In this document: positions 7,954 to 14,498 of the stretch, piece by piece
Layout of the letters: each line of letters starts with the position of its first letter
Position numbering within the stretch: the first letter of the stretch is position 1
NCBI GenBank assembly: GCA_016866645.1
Contig: VGLX01000011.1
Span: forward strand, 1-14,498
Reading direction: 5' to 3'
Length of the DNA: 14,498 bases
Source: Candidatus Woesearchaeota archaeon
Lineage (GTDB): Archaea > Nanobdellota > Nanobdellia > SCGC-AAA011-G17 > VGLX01
The notes under the pieces: generated by a model
Seen by the model: the letters and a program-made list of their open reading frames with translations, nothing else
What the model was told of the DNA's origin: nothing
Database searches by the model: none
Made by a program: the position numbers and the translations under genes

Positions 7954-9285
7954 ATGAAATCTCACAAAAAAGATTGTAAATGCTGTGCTGGAAAAAAGGG
8001 AGAGGATAAACCAGTACCGGCATTAGCTAAACTTAAAAAAGAAGACTGGAAGGCGCTGAATAAATATGTTGACAAGTATAAAGACTTCTTAGATAACGCA
8101 AGGACGCCAAGGCAGGTCGTAGATTACGTTGAAGAAACAGCCAAGAACCACGGATTCTCAAAAGACCAGATATTCATTAATGATAACAGGACTAACATCG
8201 CCCTAGTGGATTATAGCGATGCCTTGTTAGACAGCGGATTAAGAATACTCGGAGCCCACGTAGACTCGCCATGCCTGCACGTAAAAGTCAACCCTTTGAA
8301 GACGTGCCCTTTAGGCGTAAGGATAGACACCCAGTATTACGGCAGGATAGTCAAGTACCAATGGTTTGACCAGCTGGTAAGAGTGTTAGGCCACGTTGTC
8401 AAAGATGGTAAAGAAATACCTGTAGACCTAGAAGGGGTCATAGTGGACATAGCACCGCATATCAATGCTGGAATAATCGCAGGCAAGACTGTAAAGGACG
8501 CTTTCAGCGCAGAAGACCTGGACATACTAACCGGTTACCCTAATAAAAAAAGCCTGCTTAAACGTTTAGGGATAGAAGAGAAAGATTTCATGAGAGCAGA
8601 GCTTTACGCAGTTCCAGTAGAGAAAACGAGAGTGTTGAAAGACTTGATAGTGGGTTATGGTCATGATGACAGGGTATGCGTGTTCACGCAGCTTATGGCA
8701 TTGTTAGAGTCGAAAGTCGATAGGACAAGCATAGTGTTCGGAGTTGACAAGGAAGAGATAGGAAGCACAGGATTCACAGGCGCACAAGCGGTATTCTTCG
8801 AAAGGGTACTAGACCAAGTAGTGGCCCAGAAGAAACACACATTAGTCGAAAAAGTGACAGACTCTTACGAGAGGCAGATACTCGCGCAATCCATAATGCT
8901 GTCAGCAGACGTAGACTTCGCGATGTCATACAGGAGCCAAAACCTTTTCGACCCTCAAAGCAACACAAAAGCAGGCCACGGTCTGGTAATCTCGACTTAT
9001 AACGGACACGGCGGGAAATATGGAGGCAACCAAGTCACAGCCAAGCTCATGGACCAGCTGATGAACCTGTTCGAGAAGAAAGGAGCGCTATACCAAGTAT
9101 CCGGGTCGCCAAGCAAGGTTGACGGCGGAGGCGGAGGGACGATAGCCAAGTACTTCGCTCAGAGGGGAGTACAGACAGTAGACGCAGGCGTGCCAGTAGA
9201 GGGCATGCACAGCAAGACAGAAGTCATCCATAAAGGAGACTTGTACCAAGCTATTAAATGCTTTAAGGCGTTTTTAGAAGAATAA
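7954..9285 (+). CDS. M18-family metalloaminopeptidase
   Basis: This 443-residue enzyme has the M18 (aspartyl aminopeptidase/aminopeptidase I) signatures and should remove N-terminal residues from peptides in the cytosol with a two-metal centre. Landmarks are GAHVDSPCLHVK with His102 and Asp104, the YYGRIVKYQWFD loop (128-139), GYGHDDRV (234-241) with the bridging Asp, DKEEIGSTGFTG with Glu267-Glu268, LSADVDFA (316-323), and EGMHSKTE with His419. The YGxxKYQW wording is closer to aminopeptidase-I-like M18 members than to the DNPEP type, so substrate preference should not be assumed acidic. The start follows a strong GGAGGG site. The N-terminus (Cys8, Cys10, Cys11 among many Lys) is an unusual Cys-rich extension ahead of the conserved fold. 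A run of seven T follows the stop codon. Confidence 0.92.
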   Translation: MKSHKKDCKCCAGKKGEDKPVPALAKLKKEDWKALNKYVDKYKDFLDNARTPRQVVDYVEETAKNHGFSKDQIFINDNRTNIALVDYSDALLDSGLRILGAHVDSPCLHVKVNPLKTCPLGVRIDTQYYGRIVKYQWFDQLVRVLGHVVKDGKEIPVDLEGVIVDIAPHINAGIIAGKTVKDAFSAEDLDILTGYPNKKSLLKRLGIEEKDFMRAELYAVPVEKTRVLKDLIVGYGHDDRVCVFTQLMALLESKVDRTSIVFGVDKEEIGSTGFTGAQAVFFERVLDQVVAQKKHTLVEKVTDSYERQILAQSIMLSADVDFAMSYRSQNLFDPQSNTKAGHGLVISTYNGHGGKYGGNQVTAKLMDQLMNLFEKKGALYQVSGSPSKVDGGGGGTIAKYFAQRGVQTVDAGVPVEGMHSKTEVIHKGDLYQAIKCFKAFLEE

Positions 9286-9292
9286 TTTTTTT
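9286..9292 (+). terminator. T-run terminator after the M18 gene
   Basis: Seven T residues directly abut the TAA stop of the M18 gene with no stem-loop, a typical archaeal termination signal. It separates the peptidase from the compositionally different gene that follows. Confidence 0.45.
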
Positions 9293-9330
9293 GAAATAAG
9301 GTTATTGTATACCAAAACACAAGTTGGATT

Positions 9331-10023
9331 ATGAAAGTACCTGACATCTTCATTCCAGAAAAGAATTTTGAAGTTGTGACGGAGAGGTTGTTGAAAGAGT
9401 CGCAGGATCCTGTGGTGGCTCCGTTGGAGTATAGTAAATTTGATGTTATTAAGGCTGATACTTATGCTCAAGGCATTGCAGAATTAAAAAAACAAGGAAG
9501 AAAACATTTTACTTTTGCTGAGAATGTTGAGGCTAGGATTGCTGATTATGAAGCCAACGGTGAAAACTCTGAGTTGTTTGGGACTTGGCTTGATTCTGTT
9601 ACTGGTGTTGCTTATAAAGCAAAAAGCACAAAGTTTAAGATAGTTTTAAGGTCGGATAAATTGGGGGATATTGCAAAAGATTTTAATCAAAGTTTTATAC
9701 CTATTGATTATGATGCTGAGAGTGGCGTAGAGCTCGACAGTAAGAAAGGGAAATATAGTAAGCTGTTGACGAAGGGAGAAGCTAAGAATCATGAGTTCTG
9801 GATTGCGGTAATGAATGGTGATAAGGAAAAATTGGCAGAGTATGTTGACCTTTGGTTTGGCAAAACTAAAAGAAAAGAAGGGATGGGGGTTTATTTGATG
9901 AGTAATACAAATAGTGATGAGTTGCGGGCTCTAGTCCTCGGCAGCGACTACTACGATTCCTTTGCTTTTGGCGACTACCTCGACTACGATGCCCGTTTTG
10001 CTTCGGGTGCCCAACGAAAGTAA
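9331..10023 (+). CDS. Unrecognised protein with a hypervariable-looking C-terminus; candidate DGR target protein
   Basis: I do not recognise a named family for residues 1-190 of this 230-residue soluble protein; there is no signal peptide, membrane segment or repeat. A region EFWIAVMNGDKEKLAEYV (155-172) leads to GMGVYL (184-189). From residue 199 (RALVLGS) the protein switches to a Gly/Ser/Asp/Tyr/Phe-rich tail ending in DARF (220-223). Codon use changes at the same point: residues 1-198 use TAT for all eight tyrosines and GAT for 12 of 15 aspartates, while the tail uses TAC for all four tyrosines. By hand count GC is about 34% over 9821-9920 and 56% over 9921-10050. This fits a DGR target protein whose last exon-like segment is rewritten from an adenine-rich template. 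No Shine-Dalgarno precedes the ATG, and only a weak A/T box is present near 9301-9310. The ATT-rich isoleucine usage also differs from its neighbours, suggesting a transferred gene. Confidence 0.75.
   Translation: MKVPDIFIPEKNFEVVTERLLKESQDPVVAPLEYSKFDVIKADTYAQGIAELKKQGRKHFTFAENVEARIADYEANGENSELFGTWLDSVTGVAYKAKSTKFKIVLRSDKLGDIAKDFNQSFIPIDYDAESGVELDSKKGKYSKLLTKGEAKNHEFWIAVMNGDKEKLAEYVDLWFGKTKRKEGMGVYLMSNTNSDELRALVLGSDYYDSFAFGDYLDYDARFASGAQRK
9921..10015 (+). other. Candidate DGR variable region (VR) in the 3' end of the coding sequence
   Basis: Codons 205-220 (9943-9990) are almost all NNC or NNT: AGC GAC TAC TAC GAT, then TTT, TTT, GAC TAC, GAC TAC GAT, interleaved with TCC, GCT, GGC and CTC, which contain no A in a hypothetical template. 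If each of the former came from AAC or AAT, the template would encode runs of Asn broken by Ser, Ala, Gly and Leu and then AlaArgPhe, the classic look of a DGR template repeat. The edges are set by the composition change on the left and by the conserved-looking GC-rich stretch on the right; they are approximate. No second copy of this sequence is visible in the window. Confidence 0.55.
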
Positions 10024-10063
10024 CCGCCGAAGGCAGTCGCATCCGATAACAAGTGAGTATGAC

Positions 10064-10075
10064 TTTTTCTTTTTT
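10064..10075 (+). terminator. T-rich terminator after the candidate DGR target gene
   Basis: Two T-runs (five and six T separated by one C) lie about 40 nt after the stop codon and just before the TATA box of the M29 gene. They probably end the upstream transcript. Confidence 0.45.
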
Positions 10076-10081
10076 CATAAG

Positions 10082-10091
10082 TTTTAAATAA
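10082..10091 (+). promoter_or_regulatory. TATA box of the M29-M16-DUF1385 operon
   Basis: TTTTAAATAA centred about 27 nt upstream of the ATG at 10113, with no Shine-Dalgarno between. The spacing predicts a leaderless mRNA covering the three overlapping or abutting genes downstream. Confidence 0.6.
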
Positions 10092-10112
10092 TAGACGATT
10101 TCTAAAATAAGC

Positions 10113-11177
10113 ATGATAGACCCAAGAATAATCAAACTGGCCAACATACTGGTCAACTATTCAGTGTCGGTAAAAAAAGGTGACATCTTAGTGATAAACT
10201 CTAGCTCGGATTCTGCGCCACTGGCGTTAGAATGCTACAAGTTAGCTTTGAAAAACAGGGCTTACCCCGTGGTAAATTTTTCAATGCCTGGGTTCGGATA
10301 CACTTACTACAAGTATGCTAGCCTCCAGCAGCTTAAGCGCTTCCCTAAAATCGCTGAGTTCGAAGCCAAGCAATTAACCTGTGAAATAAACATAAACGCC
10401 CCGCAAAACACCAGAGAATTCTCAAACGTAGACCCAAAAAAGATTGCATTAAGAAGAAAGATAACCCGCCCGATATCAGAAATAATATTGAAAAAAAGGT
10501 GGGTCGGTTGCGTTTACCCTACAAATGCCATGGCCCAGGAAGCCGACATGTCACTAGAAGAATTTGAGAATTTCTTGTTCAACGCTACCAACCGTAACTG
10601 GAAGGAAGAGTCCAAAAAACAAGACAAGCTGAAAAAAGTGCTAGACAAAGGCAGCAGGGTGAGGATAGTAGCCGATGATACTGACATCAGTTTCAGCATA
10701 AAAGGCAGGGAAGCTTTAAAATGCGACGGCAAACACAACATGCCTGATGGTGAAGTATTCATAGCTCCTGTCGAAACTACGACGGATGGTTTCATAAAAT
10801 ACACTTACCCCACGATTTACGGCGGAAGAGAAGTAGACGGAGTAACGCTGGAATTCAAAAACGGCGCAGTAGTGAAAGCAAAAGCAGGGAAGAATGAAGG
10901 GTTCTTGAAAGCGATGCTGAAAACCGACAAAGGGGCTAAATACTTGGGAGAGTTCGGAGTAGGGGTAAACTACAACATTAACAAGTTCATAAAAAGCATA
11001 CTTTTCGACGAGAAAATAGGCGGGACAATCCACTTGGCTTTAGGCATGGCATACAAGCGTGGCGGAGGAAAGAACGAGTCCGCCCTGCACTGGGACATGA
11101 TCAAAGATTTGAAGCAAGGTGGAACAATCTACGTAGACCATAAGATAATCCAGAAAAACGGCAAGTTTAGGCTATGA
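10113..11177 (+). CDS. M29-family metalloaminopeptidase
   Basis: The 354-residue protein matches the M29 (AmpS/aminopeptidase T/PepS) family of two-metal aminopeptidases. All six metal and catalytic positions can be placed: Glu214 (PDGEVFIAPVE), Glu280 (YLGEFGVG), His307 and Tyr314 (TIHLALGMAY), and His326 and Asp328 (ALHWDM). The Glu-Glu spacing of 66, the His-Tyr spacing of 7 and the His-Asp spacing of 2 agree with family members. It is shorter than the roughly 410-residue bacterial enzymes, mainly through a shorter loop between Tyr314 and His326. It opens with the usual 'lA.iLV.Ysv.vk.GD' strand-helix. The gene starts an operon: its TGA stop overlaps the ATG of the M16 gene (ATGA). Its likely role is broad peptide degradation in the cytosol. 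Confidence 0.9.
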   Translation: MIDPRIIKLANILVNYSVSVKKGDILVINSSSDSAPLALECYKLALKNRAYPVVNFSMPGFGYTYYKYASLQQLKRFPKIAEFEAKQLTCEININAPQNTREFSNVDPKKIALRRKITRPISEIILKKRWVGCVYPTNAMAQEADMSLEEFENFLFNATNRNWKEESKKQDKLKKVLDKGSRVRIVADDTDISFSIKGREALKCDGKHNMPDGEVFIAPVETTTDGFIKYTYPTIYGGREVDGVTLEFKNGAVVKAKAGKNEGFLKAMLKTDKGAKYLGEFGVGVNYNINKFIKSILFDEKIGGTIHLALGMAYKRGGGKNESALHWDMIKDLKQGGTIYVDHKIIQKNGKFRL

Positions 11178-12376
11178 AGCGTTTTGTTCTTAAGAACGGA
11201 ATGGTGGTGCTCATAAAGCAGAGGCCTACTAATTCAGTAGCTATAGAACTGACTGTTAAAGTAGGATCGAACTATGAGCATGATAAGATCCGCGGCCTGT
11301 CACATTTCTTGGAGCACATGCTTTTTGAAGGGACTAATAACAGGAGTGCGAGGCAGATAGCCAACGAGATAGAAAGCATCGGCGGAGAGATAAACGCATT
11401 CACAGATAATGAAAGGACGTCTTACTATGTTGTGGTCTTGCATAAATACTTCGACCGGGCCTTAGATGTTATATCTGATATAATACAAAACCCTGTATTC
11501 GATGAGAAGATAATAGACAAGGAAAGAAAAGTTGTACTTGATGAGATAAACCTAACCACTGACGACCCGAAGATCCATCAATGGGTACTGTTCCAAAAAC
11601 TGCTTTACAAAAAACACAACTGCAGATACCCTGTGTATGGCACTGTAGACGCTGTTTCCGGACTTAAGAGAAAAGACTTTCTCGAATTCTACTCAAAATA
11701 CTACGTGCCTAACAACATGATACTTAGTATAGTTGGGAATATTGATGAAAGGGTCTTGCCTAAAATAGAGAAAGCTTTCATGCTTATACCCAAGCCGGTG
11801 CGTAAAAGGAAAATGATTATAGAGCCTAAGCAAGTTAAGTCATTAAGCCTGGTTGAAAAGAGGAAGCTCATGCACTCTTATATCGTTTTAGGATACAAGT
11901 CTGTGCCTAGAAGTCATCCTGACAGTTTCGTATTCGATGTCATACGCTCAGTACTAGGCAGAGGCCAGTCTTCTAAGCTCTTCCAAGAGATAAGGACGAA
12001 ACGAGGGTTGGCATACAGCGTAGGCGCGCATTACGAAGCAAACGTTGACTACGGATGGATCGCAATTTACGTCGGCACTGATAAGAAGAACCTGCCTAAG
12101 ATCCGTAAGATAGTGCTAGAAGAAGTGCAGCATCTTAAGAAGTTGTCACAAGAGGACTTAGAAGACGCTATAAACTTCTTGGAAGGTGACTACTTGCTGT
12201 CTAATGAGGATAATCATACGATGGCTGACACGATGAGCGTGTGGGACATAATGGGCAACCTGGACATGGTTGACGAATATGTTAAGAACGTGAAAGAAGT
12301 CAGCCAAGCAGACGTGAAGAGGGTTGTCAACAAGTATTTTAAACACCCCGTTTTTATAGTAATAAAGCAGATTTGA
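11174..12376 (+). CDS. M16B-family zinc metallopeptidase
   Basis: This 400-residue protein has the inverted zinc motif HxxEH at H44-F-L-E47-H48, with the third ligand Glu124 (ERKVVLDEIN) 76 residues on, as in mitochondrial-processing-peptidase and PqqL-like M16 enzymes. The C-terminal half carries the substrate-binding Arg/Tyr pattern in KRGLAYSVGAHYE (about 277-289). Length fits a single M16B subunit, which normally works as a dimer that encloses unfolded peptides. The catalytic residues are all present, so this is the active rather than the structural subunit; no inactive partner gene is adjacent. It overlaps the M29 aminopeptidase gene by 4 bp, and the DUF1385 gene follows within 11 bp, implying co-translation. 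It may cut peptides for the aminopeptidase to finish. Confidence 0.92.
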   Translation: MKRFVLKNGMVVLIKQRPTNSVAIELTVKVGSNYEHDKIRGLSHFLEHMLFEGTNNRSARQIANEIESIGGEINAFTDNERTSYYVVVLHKYFDRALDVISDIIQNPVFDEKIIDKERKVVLDEINLTTDDPKIHQWVLFQKLLYKKHNCRYPVYGTVDAVSGLKRKDFLEFYSKYYVPNNMILSIVGNIDERVLPKIEKAFMLIPKPVRKRKMIIEPKQVKSLSLVEKRKLMHSYIVLGYKSVPRSHPDSFVFDVIRSVLGRGQSSKLFQEIRTKRGLAYSVGAHYEANVDYGWIAIYVGTDKKNLPKIRKIVLEEVQHLKKLSQEDLEDAINFLEGDYLLSNEDNHTMADTMSVWDIMGNLDMVDEYVKNVKEVSQADVKRVVNKYFKHPVFIVIKQI

Positions 12377-12387
12377 GAGTGGAAAAA

Positions 12388-13236
12388 ATGGGCAACGTCG
12401 GGGGACAAGCTGTTATCGAGGGTGTTATGATGCGTTCTGATAAAAAAATGGCTATCGCTGTCAGAAACCCTAAGGGTAAGATAGTTGTGAAAGTCAAAAA
12501 ACTCGATCTTTTAAGCGCCCGTATGAAAAAATGGATATTCATAAGAGGAGTCATTAACTTAGTGGAGATGCTGATTCATGGGGTAAAGTCTTTGAACTAC
12601 TCTGTAGAGGTAGCTACAGGAGAAAAACCTAAAAAGAAGAACACAACTGACTGGTTCACTTTGTTTATAGTAATATTCTTTTCAGCAATAGTGGGCTTAG
12701 CGTTTTTCAAATTATTGCCATTATGGATAGCTAAGGTCATAAACCCGGAGTCAAATCTACTGTTCAATCTTATCGACGGCAGCGTCAAGCTTTTGCTGTT
12801 CGTAGCTTACGTTTACGTAATCTCTTTATGGAAAGACATGAGGAGGGTTTTCAGCTATCATGGCGCAGAGCACAAAGCAGTCCATTGCTATGAGTCCAAG
12901 AAGAAGCTAACCGTCCAGAACGCTAAGAAATTCTCGACTGTGCATTGCAGGTGCGGAACAAACTTCATAGCAATAGTGATAATGATAAGCATAGTAGTAT
13001 ACGTGTTCATACCTAAGACCGTCCCTTTTATGTATAAGTTCCTGTACAGGATACTCCTGCTACCTATCATAGCAAGTATTTCTTATGAGGTGCTGAAGCT
13101 TGGCGCGAAGTACGAGAATAACTTCTTGATGAGGCTGTTCGACCAGCCAGGCCTTTGGGTGCAGCGCATAACCACAAAAGAGCCGGATGATAAGCAGCTA
13201 GAAGTGGCTTTAGTTGCTTTGAAAAAGGTTATTTAA
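12388..13236 (+). CDS. DUF1385 (YqhQ-like) membrane protein
   Basis: The protein opens with GGQAVIEGVMMRS, the hallmark of DUF1385, and contains YHGAEHKAVHCYE and VHCRCGTNF, the family's His/Cys-rich loop, flanked by membrane helices (around residues 85-110, 135-155, 195-215 and 218-240). The biochemical role of DUF1385 is unknown to me; the conserved His and Cys residues suggest metal or thiol chemistry at the membrane face. I chose ATG 12388 (282 residues) over the TTG at 12373, because the TTG overlaps the M16 stop and the extra residues RVEK are not conserved in the family. A GAGAGTGG stretch upstream can serve as a weak ribosome binding site. Tight spacing after the M16 gene puts it in the peptidase operon. 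Confidence 0.82.
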   Translation: MGNVGGQAVIEGVMMRSDKKMAIAVRNPKGKIVVKVKKLDLLSARMKKWIFIRGVINLVEMLIHGVKSLNYSVEVATGEKPKKKNTTDWFTLFIVIFFSAIVGLAFFKLLPLWIAKVINPESNLLFNLIDGSVKLLLFVAYVYVISLWKDMRRVFSYHGAEHKAVHCYESKKKLTVQNAKKFSTVHCRCGTNFIAIVIMISIVVYVFIPKTVPFMYKFLYRILLLPIIASISYEVLKLGAKYENNFLMRLFDQPGLWVQRITTKEPDDKQLEVALVALKKVI

Positions 13237-13290
13237 AAATCGTCTCTTAATAACGGGTAATAAAGACATATATTTTCGATTATAATAACA

Positions 13291-13298
13291 TTTTTAAG
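13291..13298 (+). promoter_or_regulatory. Possible TATA-like element before the small membrane protein gene
   Basis: TTTTTAAG lies about 28 nt upstream of the ATG at 13323 in an 86-bp A/T-rich gap that otherwise shows nothing. The match is weak and rests mostly on spacing. Confidence 0.3.
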
Positions 13299-13322
13299 AA
13301 AGATAGTTAATAATTCTTAAGG

Positions 13323-13547
13323 ATGATAATTAAGCTGTTGGGATTAATAGCGATTGGCATAGCAGTTCTGATAGCAGGTTATACTTTTTTTAGGAAGACT
13401 CCTGAGAAGTATTACCGCAAGGCTAAAGTTTGCCATAAAAAAGGGGAAGAATACTATAATCTAGGTGATCCAGAACTCGCCAAGGACTATTACGACGAAG
13501 CAGAATACTACCGCGAACAAGCAGAAGCAGCAAAAAACAGCTTATAA
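13323..13547 (+). CDS. Small single-pass membrane protein with helical, Tyr/Glu-rich tail
   Basis: I do not recognise a family. The 74-residue product has one N-terminal hydrophobic helix (about residues 3-23), then a basic edge (FRKTPEKYYRKAKVCHKKG), so the tail should be cytoplasmic. Residues 28-72 read as two antiparallel amphipathic helices (AKVCHKKGEEYYNLGDPELA, then YYDEAEYYREQAEAA) with the A/G-x-x-Y-Y spacing of a single tetratricopeptide-like unit, suggesting a docking surface for a partner. The AAA+ ATPase gene begins 19 bp after its stop, so the two are probably co-transcribed, and this protein could tether that ATPase to the membrane (inference). It has ordinary codon use for the window. 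Confidence 0.72.
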   Translation: MIIKLLGLIAIGIAVLIAGYTFFRKTPEKYYRKAKVCHKKGEEYYNLGDPELAKDYYDEAEYYREQAEAAKNSL

Positions 13548-13566
13548 AAAAAGAGGAAGATAAGGC

Positions 13567-14498
13567 ATGGAGTGGTATGAAGAGTTAGATTACGAGGAGA
13601 ACCCTTTCAAAGATAACCAAGATACAGAACTTCTGGGGTATCAAGAACTCTTAGACGAAGTCATTTACAGGCTAGAATCCGGAGGGATGGTATGCGTAGA
13701 AGGCAAATCCGGAGCAGGCAAGACTGCAGTCCTCAACACGCTTTTTAAAAGATTCAAAGGCACTGGAAAACTGATATACCTAAACGGCCAGCAGCTAAGC
13801 AACGGTTTAAACATAGAAAAAGTTCTTAACAAGAAGGGAAGCATACTAAACATGGTTCTTGGCAAGAAACCGAAAAACATGGTGCTCTTACTAGACGAGG
13901 TTCAAGACTTAAGCAAGAAAAACTGCGAGAGGATAAAATACTACTACGATAACAACTACATCAAGTCGGTAGTGTTCACAAGCTCTGACTTCAAAAAAGC
14001 TAGCTTTACAGAAAGCCTGAAAGACAGGCTAAGCAAAACTCTGAAACTTAGGGACATAACAGAAGACGAAGCTGTAGATGTGGTACACTCAAGACTGGGA
14101 AGCGACGAGATAATGCCTGAAGAAGTCATACGGGAAGTTTTCAACATCTCACAGAAGAATATGAAAACATTCCTGAAAAACTGCGAGAGGCTATGCGCAT
14201 TCTTAGTGGAAAATAATGGAAAAATAGTGCACAAGGAGCATATAACAAAAGTTCTGGGTCAAGAAACAAGCGCTAAAGCCATGCCAAAACCTGATTTGAA
14301 AGCTCCTGAACCGCCAACGCCTAAACGGGTGTCCGTTAAAGGCGTTGAGCTTAAAGAGAAGCTGAAAAAGCTAGATCTAGAAAAACAAAAACCTGCAGCG
14401 AAGCAAGAGCATAAGCCTGTAGTTGAAAGCGAGCCAGTCACTATCACGATAGTAGACGATTTCAGACCTGTTAAAAAAGAGGAAAAAATGGAAGCAAA
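13567..14498 (+). CDS. AAA+ ATPase, ORC1/Cdc6- or ExeA-like, 3' truncated by window end
   Basis: The frame is open from ATG 13567 to the window end (310 codons, no stop). After a YEENPF start motif it has Walker A GKSGAGKT (46-53), Walker B LLLDEVQDL with Asp110 and Glu111, a sensor-1-like VVFTSSD (135-141), and a helical lid (about 164-235) of the ORC/Cdc6 kind, including ITEDEAVDVVHSRL and NMKTFLKNCERLC. Beyond residue 240 the chain becomes Lys/Pro/Glu-rich and probably disordered (KPDLKAPEPPTPKR). No winged-helix domain is seen before the edge, so a replication-initiator call is not supported; a regulatory or membrane-associated ATPase is equally possible. GAGGAAG at 13553-13559 provides the ribosome binding site, and the small membrane protein gene lies directly upstream. 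Confidence 0.8.
   Translation, partial: MEWYEELDYEENPFKDNQDTELLGYQELLDEVIYRLESGGMVCVEGKSGAGKTAVLNTLFKRFKGTGKLIYLNGQQLSNGLNIEKVLNKKGSILNMVLGKKPKNMVLLLDEVQDLSKKNCERIKYYYDNNYIKSVVFTSSDFKKASFTESLKDRLSKTLKLRDITEDEAVDVVHSRLGSDEIMPEEVIREVFNISQKNMKTFLKNCERLCAFLVENNGKIVHKEHITKVLGQETSAKAMPKPDLKAPEPPTPKRVSVKGVELKEKLKKLDLEKQKPAAKQEHKPVVESEPVTITIVDDFRPVKKEEKMEA

Noticed and set aside
9331..10023. Reading the 3' composition change as a frameshift or assembly junction
   Set aside because: The frame stays open through the change, ends at a normal stop, and the NNC/NNT pattern of codons 205-220 is too ordered for random joined sequence, although an assembly chimera cannot be fully excluded from sequence alone.
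10024..10042. Short GCC-GAA-GGC hairpin as an intrinsic terminator
   Set aside because: The stem is only three base pairs and the T-run is more than 25 nt further on; the T-run alone is the better terminator call.
9921..10060. GC-rich segment as a tRNA or other structured RNA gene
   Set aside because: I could not fold a cloverleaf or find a T-loop motif, and most of the segment is open as the 3' end of the coding sequence.
9866..10156. Minus-strand 96-residue open frame across the candidate variable region and M29 promoter
   Set aside because: It covers the terminator and TATA box of the neighbouring genes, its start lies within the M29 coding region, and its product looks like low-complexity shadow translation.
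12373..12387. TTG start giving a 287-residue DUF1385 protein
   Set aside because: It overlaps the M16 stop codon, and the family normally begins just before GGQAVIEGVMM; the ATG at 12388 fits better.

Overview
The window reads as a chromosomal segment of an archaeon, most likely a small-genome DPANN-type lineage (the lineage is inference). The support is archaeal promoter layout: A/T-rich TATA-like boxes (TTTATAAA, TTTAAATA) sit about 25-30 nt upstream of several start codons, which implies leaderless transcripts, while operon-internal genes carry Shine-Dalgarno sites. T-runs follow some genes in place of hairpin terminators. The gene content (two-subunit-type ADP-forming acyl-CoA synthetase alpha subunit, membrane pyrophosphatase, M29/M16/M18 peptidases, ORC/Cdc6-like AAA+ ATPase) and the heavy use of ATA and AGG codons agree with this. 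I saw no rRNA, tRNA, CRISPR array or IS element.

Left part (1-5756, almost all minus strand): the tail of a plus-strand gene, perhaps an M42-type aminopeptidase, converges with a class I/II aminotransferase. Upstream of the aminotransferase is an HD-GYP-like phosphohydrolase. Next comes a tight two-gene operon of membrane-bound ion-pumping pyrophosphatase (hppA) followed by AMP-forming acetyl-CoA synthetase (acs).

Middle (5890-9285, plus strand): divergent from hppA is the alpha subunit of ADP-forming acetyl/acyl-CoA synthetase. A DedA-family membrane protein and an M18 aminopeptidase with a Cys-rich N-terminus follow, each with its own promoter.

Right part: 9331-10023 encodes an unrecognised protein whose last ~30 codons abruptly change composition and codon use into a Tyr/Asp-rich run of NNC/NNT codons. 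I read this as the variable region of a diversity-generating retroelement (DGR) target gene, the most exciting candidate in the window; the reverse transcriptase and template repeat are not visible here. It is followed by a coupled set of M29 aminopeptidase, M16 peptidase and DUF1385 membrane protein, then a small one-helix membrane protein and an AAA+ ATPase that runs off the window.

Together the genes suggest peptide and amino-acid catabolism (three or four metallopeptidases, an aminotransferase) feeding acyl-CoA, with ATP made by the ADP-forming synthetase. Acetate could be re-activated by the AMP-forming enzyme, whose pyrophosphate by-product would drive an ion pump encoded in the same operon.
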